A DNA stretch of 64,000 nt. Origin: Acinetobacter zhairuonensis. GTDB taxonomy: Bacteria > Pseudomonadota > Gammaproteobacteria > Pseudomonadales > Moraxellaceae. Under the pieces are notes generated by a model, which ran no database searches, was not told the DNA's origin, and saw only the letters and a list, made by a program, of their open reading frames with translations. The translations under genes were made by a program, and so were the position numbers. Where the stretch lies: contig NZ_JAKVIM010000014.1 in NCBI RefSeq assembly GCF_022601715.1, forward strand, positions 34,002 to 98,001, in the 5' to 3' direction. This document shows positions 48,808 to 55,941 of the stretch, one piece after another; positions within the stretch are counted from its first letter, which is position 1; every line of letters begins with the position of its first letter.

Positions 48808-48826
48808 TGTAGACTATATGTAGACT
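48808..48826. repeat. Short direct repeat before the integrase
   Basis: TGTAGACT occurs at 48808-48815 and 48819-48826, one helical turn apart (11 bp). It lies between tamB and the integrase gene, where an attachment site with arm-type integrase sites would be expected. The core att sequence cannot be set from one end alone. Confidence 0.4.
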
Positions 48827-48881
48827 GTTGAGTGATTTCAGGATTAAAATGCAAGTGTCGAATTTGTAGATTAAGCTTGAT

Positions 48882-50084
48882 ATGAAACTCAACAAGTCTA
48901 ATGTTGATGCTATTGGATTAACTAAAAAAGGGCAATCCATTTATCGTGATTCAGACCTCATTGGTTTTGCTGTCCGCGTCACTACAAAAAGCAAGTCATA
49001 TATTGTTGAGAGACGGCACGATGGGAAGCTGTATCGCGTCACGCTTGGCAAGACGAATGAAATCACACCAGTCGAAGCTAGAAAGAAAGCTCAAACGATA
49101 TTGGCTGAGATTGCAAACGGTGTGTATGAGAAGAATAAACAAAGCCATGACGAAGTGACTTTTGAACAAGCTTTTGAGCTTTACCTTAGCCAAAGAAAAC
49201 TAAAACAGCTATCTATTAATACCTACCATCATTGTTTTAATACATTCCTTTCAGATTGGAAAAATAAGCCAATCTTTGAAATCTCAAAGAAGGATGTATT
49301 TGATCGATTTATCAAGCTTACCGAGTACAGTCCAACACAAGGAAATCTTACTCTAAAAATGTTTGGGTCAATCTGGCGTTTTGCACAAGTACATTACTCA
49401 ACAGATGAAAACCCAATCCTTAAACATAATCCAGTAGATGTGATTCCAGCAAAGCGCGGTTGGAATAAAGCTAAAGCAAGAACAAGGCATTTGGATGAGA
49501 CAAACATTCACACCTATTACAATGCAGTCTTAAATTACTATACGGAAAGATCTCTGTATGAAGATGCGAGTAAGAATGCCACAAGGGATCTGGTCCTATT
49601 CATCATGTATACAGGTTGTCGACGCAATGAGGCACAAACTCTGAAATGGGAAAATGTCGATATTGGAAAAGGGGTGTTCGTATTTAAAGATCCGAAAAAT
49701 GGAGATGACCACTTACTACCTATGGGCGACCATCTATTTGAAATCATCAAGCAGAGATATGAGTTGAGAAATAATGAATATGTATTTCCTGGCTCTGGAA
49801 TGGTGTCAAAAGCGAAACATATTTCTGGTGCTCAGGGCTTATTAGAAACCCTGGCAGAGCAAACAGGTATTGTAATTTCACTGCATGACTTACGAAGAAC
49901 ATTCGCTACGATTTGTAATAATTTGGACTATGGACCATATACCATCAAACGTTTACTAAACCATAGATCTGGTGCAAAAAACGATGTGACTGGAGGCTAT
50001 GTTCAGGTATCAGTGAAAAAATTACGGCTTGCAATGAATGACATTGAAGCCGTTTATCAGGGTAGGCTCAACTGCTTCGATTAA
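48882..50084 (+). CDS. Tyrosine-type integrase of the phage-like element
   Basis: The 400-residue recombinase has an N-terminal arm-DNA-binding domain (DUF4102-like, residues 1-85), a SAM-like core-binding domain (about 92-190) and the catalytic domain. The active residues read Arg247 (YTGCRRNEA), His335-Asp-Leu-Arg338 (LHDLRR), His361 and the nucleophile Tyr373 (GGYVQVS). It marks the left end of an integrated element. Its 3' end overlaps the oppositely transcribed excisionase-like gene by 4 nt. Confidence 0.93.
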   Translation: MKLNKSNVDAIGLTKKGQSIYRDSDLIGFAVRVTTKSKSYIVERRHDGKLYRVTLGKTNEITPVEARKKAQTILAEIANGVYEKNKQSHDEVTFEQAFELYLSQRKLKQLSINTYHHCFNTFLSDWKNKPIFEISKKDVFDRFIKLTEYSPTQGNLTLKMFGSIWRFAQVHYSTDENPILKHNPVDVIPAKRGWNKAKARTRHLDETNIHTYYNAVLNYYTERSLYEDASKNATRDLVLFIMYTGCRRNEAQTLKWENVDIGKGVFVFKDPKNGDDHLLPMGDHLFEIIKQRYELRNNEYVFPGSGMVSKAKHISGAQGLLETLAEQTGIVISLHDLRRTFATICNNLDYGPYTIKRLLNHRSGAKNDVTGGYVQVSVKKLRLAMNDIEAVYQGRLNCFD

Positions 50085-50347
50085 GAAGCAAGCTGAGCTG
50101 TATTCATTACTGTTTGCTTCTGCTGGAAGTTGAGTACATCCGCTTTCTTGTAAGCTACCTTACGACCAACTTTAGTGTATGGAATGCCACCACCGACACA
50201 GCGGAGCCGTTGCAAGGTGTGGGTTGAACAATCCAGATAAATGGCAACATCTTCTTGAGGAAATAGCTGCTGTTCTGGTGCTAATAAAAAGCGGTTTAAA
50301 CGCGCATCTTTATCTTGCTGTGTCATTTGATCTAATTTAAGTTTCAT
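50081..50347 (-). CDS. Excisionase-like helix-turn-helix protein
   Basis: The 88-residue protein from the ATG at 50347 (with GGAGGAAG upstream) has a winged helix-turn-helix of MerR/AlpA/excisionase type: FPQEDVAIYLDCSTHTLQRL, then IPYTKVGRKVAYKKADVLNF. Such small proteins next to an integrase usually direct excision or regulate it. It is the last gene of the leftward operon, just after the 47-residue protein. Confidence 0.78.
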   Translation of the reverse strand: MKLKLDQMTQQDKDARLNRFLLAPEQQLFPQEDVAIYLDCSTHTLQRLRCVGGGIPYTKVGRKVAYKKADVLNFQQKQTVMNTAQLAS

Positions 50348-50351
50348 CAAT

Positions 50352-50495
50352 TTACTTCCTCCAAAGCGCTTCTTTAAACTTCGCATCAATCACAAGTTCT
50401 TCAATTTCACCGACACTTACATTGTGGAAAATGTGGTCCATCTTTGCCCCGAACACTGTGAGTGTTCGGGTTTTTGTTGAGTATTTGAATTTCAT
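50352..50495 (-). CDS. Small 47-residue phage protein
   Basis: A short frame encodes MKFKYSTKTRTLTVFGAK and ends in AKFKEALWRK. Its ATG overlaps the stop of the ATPase gene as ATGA, and its stop lies 4 nt before the excisionase start, so it fills the gap exactly. It is basic at both ends and acidic in the middle (VGEIEEL). I do not recognise it. The tight coupling makes it a probable real gene. A terminator for the opposite strand is embedded in it. Confidence 0.6.
   Translation of the reverse strand: MKFKYSTKTRTLTVFGAKMDHIFHNVSVGEIEELVIDAKFKEALWRK
50448..50475 (+). terminator. Plus-strand terminator facing the leftward operon
   Basis: A 10-bp perfect stem CCCGAACACT/AGTGTTCGGG has a 3-nt loop and TTTTT after it on the plus strand. 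It would stop transcripts from the integrase 364 nt after its stop codon, before they run antisense into the recombination gene. Confidence 0.65.
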
Positions 50496-51565
50496 ACAGA
50501 CCAGCCCTCCATATCAGATTTTGCTTGGCATGCATTTAAAATCTGAACTTCGTATTTAGAGCCCCTGAAATAATCCGCAGGATGATTCAAATCATTAATA
50601 GATTTCGCATCTTTTATATCAGCTAGAGCTCTTTGATAATCATCATCCAACCGTGCCTCATGCTCTGCTTGGAGCTGCTTTTCGTTTTCTAATGCCGTGT
50701 GATTGGTTCGTTCTATGATTCTTTTTACACCTTCACAAGTTTCATCAAATTTCTGTTGAAGAACATCATGGAGACTGTTTAATCCACGCTTTTCACAGAA
50801 CTTAGCAATATCAATACCAGCTTGATGCATGAGTGCCTCAAGTTCGAAGTACTGATTTCCATTGATGCATGCATTAGCTGAACCAGACATAAGCCATTGT
50901 TTTAGTAACACGCCGTCTGCCTCTGTAATTGGGCGAGGCTCTGCAAAGATACGGGATCTATCTTTAGTAGCTAAAGCATAGTTGTCATGAGTGATATCAA
51001 GTACAGTTGTAAACTCGTATTCAATGCCATCACGTTGTTCGGCTTTCATACCGACTTTTTCGACTTTCTTTTTCCCTTTGCCATTATCAATTTGAACGGT
51101 TTCCATCTTCGAGCGCATGGTAACAATGATGTTGATGCTCGATTGAAGCATTGCATCTACAAACTTGCGATGACGGGGAGTGACTTCACTCCATGCACCC
51201 CAGCTATTGCCTTTAAATGTAGTGCTGGCAAGTTTGTCTACAATTTCAAGACATCCACCAATTCCAGACCATTCATGCGTGATGCTATCGATGATTAAAG
51301 TATCAAACCCACCATTCTCTGCAGCTTTAATCACTTCAATAAACTTTTCAGGTGTGTATGGAGGTTGAATGTTGGCATGCTCGAACTCAACAAGGTCATC
51401 ATATAGTTCAGCACTACTATTCTCAGTGTCAGCAACAGCAATACGTCCACCAATTCCTTTGGCAAGAAGAAGAGCACCAAAAGTTTTACCTGATCCAGTT
51501 GGACCAGCAACTGCTAAACGTAGTTTTGCATTCTTGCGTTGAGCTTTTTTAAAGAAAACTGTCAT
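50492..51565 (-). CDS. Phage RecA-like AAA ATPase (Sak4-like)
   Basis: The protein starts with a RecA-like ATPase: Walker A GPTGSGKT at residues 21-28, Walker B LIIDSI near residue 93, and a THEWSG segment after it, as in the AAA_24 or Sak4-like group of phage recombination ATPases. Residues 230-357 are helical and charged. It lies in the leftward early operon of the element, where phages place homologous recombination genes. No single-strand binding protein gene is visible next to it. Confidence 0.78.
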   Translation of the reverse strand: MTVFFKKAQRKNAKLRLAVAGPTGSGKTFGALLLAKGIGGRIAVADTENSSAELYDDLVEFEHANIQPPYTPEKFIEVIKAAENGGFDTLIIDSITHEWSGIGGCLEIVDKLASTTFKGNSWGAWSEVTPRHRKFVDAMLQSSINIIVTMRSKMETVQIDNGKGKKKVEKVGMKAEQRDGIEYEFTTVLDITHDNYALATKDRSRIFAEPRPITEADGVLLKQWLMSGSANACINGNQYFELEALMHQAGIDIAKFCEKRGLNSLHDVLQQKFDETCEGVKRIIERTNHTALENEKQLQAEHEARLDDDYQRALADIKDAKSINDLNHPADYFRGSKYEVQILNACQAKSDMEGWSV

Positions 51566-51577
51566 ATCCGTTACTCC

Positions 51578-51865
51578 TTAAGCCCAAACTCGTCCCATGC
51601 GTTTGTTAAACGCACGACGGTCTTGTGAAGGGATGTGTGTACGCTGTAGAACATCTGCCACTTGTTTTCGACGTTCGCGGCTAAAGTTCTCTGCAATCCA
51701 AGTTTTGTTCGCGTGTTCTTCTGGAGTAACGAGAACTAAACCTGATGCGGTCTCGCGGTAAATTTCGAGACCTTTCTTTACATAGACAACGGGATACTTA
51801 GTTCCAAGTTCAAGGCGTAGATTGCCTTGTTCATCACGACCTAAGTTTTTACAGAAGTTACTCAT
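51578..51865 (-). CDS. Hypothetical phage protein
   Basis: I do not recognise this 95-residue protein. It is basic at its C-terminus (RRAFNKRMGRVWA) and without membrane segments. Its start overlaps the stop of the previous gene by 4 nt (ATGA) and its stop lies 12 nt before the ATPase start. The tight operon position makes it a real gene. Confidence 0.7.
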   Translation of the reverse strand: MSNFCKNLGRDEQGNLRLELGTKYPVVYVKKGLEIYRETASGLVLVTPEEHANKTWIAENFSRERRKQVADVLQRTHIPSQDRRAFNKRMGRVWA

Positions 51866-52086
51866 GGCTTAACTCCTGCTTTAATAAGGTATTCAGTTTG
51901 GGCAGTAGTTGCATGCTGATCTGCTGTACAGCTATAAAGACCAGAAGCGATTGCCGCTCCAATGATTAAAACAGATACAGGAACAAGACCCGATGACTTG
52001 TGTTGCACTGTATTGGCAGGAGTAGGTGGCTGATACAGGGGAGTCGTTGCAGGACTCTTCTTGATAGTTTTTGATGTTTGTTTCAT
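51862..52086 (-). CDS. Small single-pass membrane protein, first gene of the leftward operon
   Basis: From the ATG at 52086 (GAGGTC upstream) it encodes 74 residues: a Thr/Pro/Lys-rich cytoplasmic start, a hydrophobic segment VPVSVLIIGAAIASGLYS, and a short end. An earlier in-frame ATG at 52125 would lie within the leader hairpin. The function is unknown. It is the promoter-proximal gene of the operon controlled by the operators at 52159-52208. Confidence 0.65.
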   Translation of the reverse strand: MKQTSKTIKKSPATTPLYQPPTPANTVQHKSSGLVPVSVLIIGAAIASGLYSCTADQHATTAQTEYLIKAGVKP

Positions 52087-52106
52087 AATGACCTCGCAAA
52101 GTTTGC

Positions 52107-52139
52107 AAAGCCCTGTGTCCGCCAAGATGTCAGGGCTTT
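52107..52139. terminator. Hairpin in the leader of the leftward operon
   Basis: AAAGCCCTG/CAGGGCTTT (52107-52115 with 52131-52139) forms a 9-bp stem with a 15-nt loop. It has a T-run only on the plus strand, so it is a plus-strand terminator or a leader structure in the leftward transcript. Confidence 0.45.
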
Positions 52140-52157
52140 TTCGTGTTTACGAGGTTA

Positions 52158-52185
52158 AGTTTACCAAGGGAAACTTTAATGTCAA
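52158..52185 (-). promoter_or_regulatory. Leftward early promoter
   Basis: On the minus strand, consensus TTGACA (plus 52180-52185) and TAAACT (plus 52158-52163) are 16 bp apart. Both operator-like palindromes at 52159-52174 and 52193-52208 overlap or flank it, so repressor control is likely. Confidence 0.65.
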
Positions 52186-52208
52186 TAAAATAGTTTACTA
52201 AGAGAAAC
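52159..52208. promoter_or_regulatory. Two operator-like palindromes at the leftward promoter
   Basis: GTTTACCAAGGGAAAC (52159-52174) and GTTTACTAAGAGAAAC (52193-52208) share the 16-bp pattern GTTTAC-N4-GRAAAC (second site AGAAAC). The same pattern occurs three times in the CI/cro intergenic region, so both are probably CI- or Cro-binding sites. Confidence 0.65.
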
Positions 52209-52252
52209 ATATTTTTATTGATGGAAACTTTTGAATTAGATAAGTAAAAGAA

Positions 52253-52273
52253 AACCCATCACATGGATGGGTT
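52253..52273 (-). terminator. Terminator of the phage lipoprotein gene
   Basis: An 8-bp stem AACCCATC/GATGGGTT with a 5-nt loop is followed on the minus strand by TTCTTTTAC. It lies about 90 nt after the stop at 52364. Confidence 0.6.
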
Positions 52274-52363
52274 AGTTTGTGCTGCTTTGTTGTTACAGGT
52301 CTTGTGCAAGTGACCTTAATATTAGCTTATTAAATTTTCATTTCAGTTTTAAGAAATAAGACC

Positions 52364-52702
52364 TTAACATTGAATATTGTCTTTGCCTTTATAGTAATCC
52401 AGAGCTAATTTTAGATCCTGGTCAAGTTTTGCTTGCGTGTAGTCTTGAGGAAAATTTTTAAGCAAAAGCGGCGCATACTCTTTATTGTAAACATTTGGAT
52501 AATCAACGCAGAGGATCTGTTTGCGTTCAGTCATAGAGGTTTTAGGGTTGTCTAATTTATCAAGATACCCATCAATAACAGCATCTAACTTCTCGAATTG
52601 TGCTGACGTATCTGAGTCGGTCACTGGCGGAGCGGATTCTTGTTTTGAGCACCCAGTAAAAACAAATAGTGTCACTAATGTAAAAAGTAATTTGGATCTC
52701 AT
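52364..52702 (-). CDS. Small lipoprotein in the phage element
   Basis: The 112-residue protein has a lipoprotein signal with lipobox FTGC (Cys near 18), then an acidic Ser/Thr linker and a helical domain with two further cysteines (ILCVDYP and the terminal Cys). I do not recognise it. It lies between the leftward operon and the HsdR-N gene, with terminators on both sides, so it is transcribed alone. Prophage lipoproteins often alter the cell surface or block superinfection; that role here is only inference. Confidence 0.7.
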   Translation of the reverse strand: MRSKLLFTLVTLFVFTGCSKQESAPPVTDSDTSAQFEKLDAVIDGYLDKLDNPKTSMTERKQILCVDYPNVYNKEYAPLLLKNFPQDYTQAKLDQDLKLALDYYKGKDNIQC

Positions 52703-52718
52703 TGAGTCACCTGATAGA

Positions 52719-52743
52719 AAAACTAGGGGGAGCCCCTAGTTTT
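52719..52743 (-). terminator. Terminator of the HsdR-N-like gene
   Basis: An 11-bp stem AAAACTAGGGG/CCCCTAGTTTT has a 3-nt loop. On the minus strand it runs into TTTTTCTAT. It lies 11 nt after the stop at 52755. Confidence 0.8.
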
Positions 52744-52754
52744 CAATTTTCTAA

Positions 52755-53927
52755 TTATTGGCTAGAAGCACGCTTAAAGTTTTCATCATTCATGCAGTGT
52801 TCAAGGCTATCCCTAAGAATGCCAACCATTCTGTAAATATGCTCTGGCTTTTCAATAAAAATTTGTCCATTGTTTTGAACTTCCAATCCAGCACGTTCAA
52901 GTTCGGTTTTGCGAGAATCATCAACAGTAACATTGAACTGAATTGTTGGGCGTTTACGATTTACATCGTATCTAAAGAGCCATCTATTTGTTTTGCTCTG
53001 GTAAAGGACAGAGTAGTAAGATTCTGTATCACGGCCTTCTAGTTCAACTTCTGGAAATAGTTCAGTCACAATTCGAAGCAAGTCTTGCTCATCTTTAGTT
53101 GTAATGATTTTCTCATTATCAGGATTAACAATAAAATCAGGCTCTGGGGTAACTTCAGTTGTTTTAGGTTGCTCTTCTATTACTTTTGGCTCAACTGGTT
53201 GAGCTGTGATGATAGTAGGAGAAGATAAGCCTTTTACAACAGTATCACTTATAGCTTGCTGTACTGCTTGTTGTACAAATGGCTGAATTGATTCTAAGAA
53301 TTTTGTATTTAATTGTCTTTGGATGTTTGCTTGCTGTGCTACATAGCGAACAAAATCAATATCTACTTCATTGATACTTTTCTTGATAACTGTCTTAAAT
53401 TGCTGGATATACTGATTTTCTTCAGCAAAAAATCTTAGTTTTTCTGCATGGAAATTATCATGCTTGAATTCTGCTAATTGCGTTAGATCCTCAGGATGAG
53501 CTTTCGTAAAATCAATTGTTAGAAATGGTTTTTCATCCATCACGTTTGTGTTTATAAGGTCTGTAAAGAAGCGCCACTCTTTACCGTTGGTAATTGCCCC
53601 AATGGTAACACCTAAGCTGCTGTTAAAATATCTAGATAACTGTGGGGCGTGATTCGTTAGGTCTGAGGAATAAGGTTTTGCTTCAATAAACATAACAGGC
53701 TGGCCGTTACAATATAGAGCGTAATCAACGCGCTCAGTAGCCTTGACGCCAGGGAAGTCGGCAGCAAATTCTGCAAGGACTTTAGTTGGATCGTAAGGGT
53801 TAAATCCCAATATATCTAGCAAGGGCAAGATTAGTGCTTGTTTAGTTGTTTCTTCTGTAGAGCAGTGACTGCCTACTTTTTTTACATGTTCGATATGGTC
53901 TTTAAGTCTTATTAAAAAGTTATCCAT
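52755..53927 (-). CDS. Orphan HsdR N-terminal-domain (PD-(D/E)XK) protein
   Basis: The N-terminal 180 residues match the nuclease domain of type I restriction R subunits: STEETTKQALILPLL (residues 23-37), then Asp68 (RVDYAL) and Glu82-x-Lys84 (FIEAK), the PD-(D/E)XK active site. No helicase domain follows. A helical stretch (200-235), a Pro/Glu/Val/Thr linker (235-275) and a second domain (about 280-380) follow instead. There are no hsdM or hsdS genes nearby. It sits directly downstream of the CI repressor, a common place for lysogenic defence genes. Function as nuclease is inferred. Confidence 0.75.
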   Translation of the reverse strand: MDNFLIRLKDHIEHVKKVGSHCSTEETTKQALILPLLDILGFNPYDPTKVLAEFAADFPGVKATERVDYALYCNGQPVMFIEAKPYSSDLTNHAPQLSRYFNSSLGVTIGAITNGKEWRFFTDLINTNVMDEKPFLTIDFTKAHPEDLTQLAEFKHDNFHAEKLRFFAEENQYIQQFKTVIKKSINEVDIDFVRYVAQQANIQRQLNTKFLESIQPFVQQAVQQAISDTVVKGLSSPTIITAQPVEPKVIEEQPKTTEVTPEPDFIVNPDNEKIITTKDEQDLLRIVTELFPEVELEGRDTESYYSVLYQSKTNRWLFRYDVNRKRPTIQFNVTVDDSRKTELERAGLEVQNNGQIFIEKPEHIYRMVGILRDSLEHCMNDENFKRASSQ

Positions 53928-53998
53928 GTTTTACCCTCTGTGTTTTGTAAGTAATTTATTTAATTAATTATATTTTATTGTTATGGGGTTGCTGGGAT

Positions 53999-54742
53999 TT
54001 ACCCAGCTCGCCAGAATTGACGTCCCATAACTTTGAAATTCAAACCATTTTGCTCAGATACTTCACGGTCTCTGTATTTAGAGTTAAGGCTGTGTAAAGT
54101 GAGCTTTCCACCTTCTTCTTTGAATATCTGTTTAATCATTCCTTCTCCCTCAAAGTAAACAGCATAGATTTCACCGTCTACAATTTCAGTTTGAGAAATA
54201 TCAATACCAACCATATCTCCATCATGGATAAAGTCAGACATGCTATCGCCCTTGGCTTTAATAATTCTCATGCAGCTTGGGTCGACATGTTTTCTCTGAA
54301 AAAATGATGGCGGGAAAGGGAATTTCCCATTAATTACATCAAAGTGAAATTCTATTGACTCGCCAACACCACAAGAAAAATTAGCTTCGACAACATCAAT
54401 CCAAATAAACCCATTTTCTGTTTCATAATCAATAACTGTTGGCTTGTGCAATTCATTTACATTGAAAGAAGCGTCACTTTTGCCAGTCAAATTATGCTGA
54501 TTCATAAAGTCTTGCATATTAAAATTATTAAATTTTAATTCTTCTTCACCGGTGAGGAGCCAGTTTTGAGATGTTTTTAGTACAGCTGCCAATGCTGGTA
54601 AAAATTCAGCTTTAGGCGTGTTTGTTCCAGCCACCCACTTAGATACAGCTCCTTTCGTGGCTCCTGTAGCTTCAACTATTGCGGTTTGTCGAAGACCCAG
54701 CTCCTTCATTCTTTTAATTATACGGTCGCTAATACTGGTCAT
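53999..54742 (-). CDS. CI-like repressor (XRE helix-turn-helix plus S24 peptidase)
   Basis: The N-terminal helix-turn-helix (LRQTAIVEATGATKGAVSKW, residues 17-36) is followed by a linker and a LexA/CI-type S24 self-cleavage domain. Ser167 (KGDSM) and Lys204 (GMIKQIF) form the catalytic dyad, and the likely cleavage site is Cys124-Gly125 (NFSCGVGES). The protein should be cleaved upon RecA activation, releasing the lytic promoters. It is divergent from cro with about 100 nt carrying three operator-like palindromes between them. Confidence 0.92.
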   Translation of the reverse strand: MTSISDRIIKRMKELGLRQTAIVEATGATKGAVSKWVAGTNTPKAEFLPALAAVLKTSQNWLLTGEEELKFNNFNMQDFMNQHNLTGKSDASFNVNELHKPTVIDYETENGFIWIDVVEANFSCGVGESIEFHFDVINGKFPFPPSFFQRKHVDPSCMRIIKAKGDSMSDFIHDGDMVGIDISQTEIVDGEIYAVYFEGEGMIKQIFKEEGGKLTLHSLNSKYRDREVSEQNGLNFKVMGRQFWRAG

Positions 54743-54761
54743 ACAAAATCCCTCATTTCTA

Positions 54762-54843
54762 GTTTCCTATAGTAAACAAGCGTATTGATATATGAAGAAA
54801 CTTATGGTTTACTAACGGAAACTGTAAGTTTATAAAGGTAAAC
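54762..54843. promoter_or_regulatory. Three operator-like palindromes between CI and cro
   Basis: The 16-bp sites are GTTTCCTATAGTAAAC (54762-54777), GTTTACTAACGGAAAC (54807-54822) and GTTTATAAAGGTAAAC (54828-54843). The first is the reverse-oriented form of the same pattern. The third covers the cro ribosome-binding region, which is next to its ATG at 54845. This resembles a lambda-type right/left operator set. Confidence 0.7.
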
Positions 54844-54844
54844 T

Positions 54845-55033
54845 ATGACTGTAGATGAATTGAAGCTTCACTACGAGGTTAAAACAGATTCCGAGTTAGC
54901 TCAGAAGATCGGCTATAGCAAGGGTGCTGTTAGTAAATGGCGAAACAAGGGCATATCTCTAGAAACCCAAGCCTTGTTGCAAATCAAAACAAAAGGGAAG
55001 GTTAAAGCCAACATCCAACAACTCACCGCATAG
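54845..55033 (+). CDS. Cro-like regulator
   Basis: The 62-residue protein has a helix-turn-helix (DSELAQKIGYSKGAVSKWRN, about residues 15-34), which parallels the recognition helix of the CI protein (KGAVSKW occurs in both). It is the first rightward gene, divergent from the repressor, as for Cro. It would bind the same operators to shut off the repressor gene. Confidence 0.85.
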   Translation: MTVDELKLHYEVKTDSELAQKIGYSKGAVSKWRNKGISLETQALLQIKTKGKVKANIQQLTA

Positions 55034-55088
55034 CCAATTATGCCTCGGTCAATGTTTTAGATAAACGTGAACAAAATCAGAGATTCAC

Positions 55089-55577
55089 ATGACACTAAGA
55101 AGAGAAACGCGATTAGCAATACACGAGATGATTAACCTCACAGAAGGTTATGAGCCTAAGGATATAGCTCAGGTAACAGGGGATTCGCACAAAACAATCT
55201 GCAACTACGGCAATCCAAACATGGAGAACCATGATCCAAGCTTAAAGAAGTTTGAGGTAATCATGTTGCTCACACGGAATCCGACCGTATTGAAGGTTTG
55301 GGCGCACATGCTTGGGTATGTATTGGTTCCTGCTGGTGAGGATGGTGACCATCGCCAGATGACTATCGTGGAAGCATTACTTCAAATGAACGTCGAAAAC
55401 GGTAAGGCGAATCAGAAAGTTTTTGAAGTTTTAGAAGATGGGAAAGTAACTCCGCAAGAGTATGCAGAAGCGAGCGAAATTCTCAATCGAATCATTGAAA
55501 ACGCTAAAGCTGCAGATATGGCATTAAACAAACAAATGCAGAAGTTTTCTTCTGGCTTAGAAAAAGACGAAGCCTGA
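55089..55577 (+). CDS. CII-like phage regulatory protein
   Basis: The 162-residue protein has the pattern of phage regulatory CII proteins of the CP76 family: an N-terminal helix-turn-helix (EPKDIAQVTGDSHKTICNYGNPN), then helices with LKKFEVIMLLTRNPTVLKVWAHMLGYV. The C-terminal part is acidic and helical. It follows cro by 55 nt and probably helps choose between lysogeny and lysis. It ends in a hairpin that overlaps its stop. Confidence 0.75.
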   Translation: MTLRRETRLAIHEMINLTEGYEPKDIAQVTGDSHKTICNYGNPNMENHDPSLKKFEVIMLLTRNPTVLKVWAHMLGYVLVPAGEDGDHRQMTIVEALLQMNVENGKANQKVFEVLEDGKVTPQEYAEASEILNRIIENAKAADMALNKQMQKFSSGLEKDEA

Positions 55578-55595
55578 TGGACTAGATCAGGCTTC
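55569..55595 (+). terminator. Hairpin overlapping the CII-like stop codon
   Basis: A 10-bp stem GAAGCCTGAT/ATCAGGCTTC with a 7-nt loop includes the TGA stop. The following TTAATTCATC is a weak T-tract, so this may be a partial terminator that reduces expression of the replication genes. Confidence 0.55.
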
Positions 55596-55620
55596 TTAAT
55601 TCATCAAATAGGCTAATTAA

Positions 55621-55941
55621 ATGAATATGAATACAAATTTAACACAACACCCATGTGCTGGCAAATGCACTGAATTTAAAGAAGAACAATGCTCAACTTG
55701 CTTAGTGAGCTTTGAGCCAAAGGCAGATTTCTTGCCTGGCGATGTCGTGGTGCTGAAAACCCTCGACCTACTGTCAGTAACAGATCTGTTCACATTAAAA
55801 GGGTTTGATGGGAAGTATTGGCATACGGACCATCGAATTGGCCGTGTGTCAGGATTAGTGATTCGCACAGCTACAGTAGCAGAACTCAATGCCAAACGCC
55901 GTTTAAGCAATGCCGAACACTCTATCGCGGAGGTTCCATGA
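55621..55941 (+). CDS. Hypothetical phage protein with N-terminal cysteine cluster
   Basis: The 106-residue protein has four cysteines in its first 27 residues (HPCAGKC and QCSTC), which could bind zinc, then a small beta-rich domain (GDVVVLKTLDLLSV, then WHTDHRIGRVSGLV). I do not recognise the family. Its stop overlaps the next start by ATGA, confirming the operon. Confidence 0.7.
   Translation: MNMNTNLTQHPCAGKCTEFKEEQCSTCLVSFEPKADFLPGDVVVLKTLDLLSVTDLFTLKGFDGKYWHTDHRIGRVSGLVIRTATVAELNAKRRLSNAEHSIAEVP

Noticed and set aside
48729..48881. A tRNA gene as integration target
   Set aside because: No cloverleaf-like arms or CCA-type 3' end could be found in this interval.
54797..54812. A fourth operator in the CI/cro region (GAAACTTATGGTTTAC)
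   Set aside because: Its half sites are in the reversed order relative to the 16-bp pattern, and it overlaps the second site, so it is probably a by-product of the neighbouring sites.
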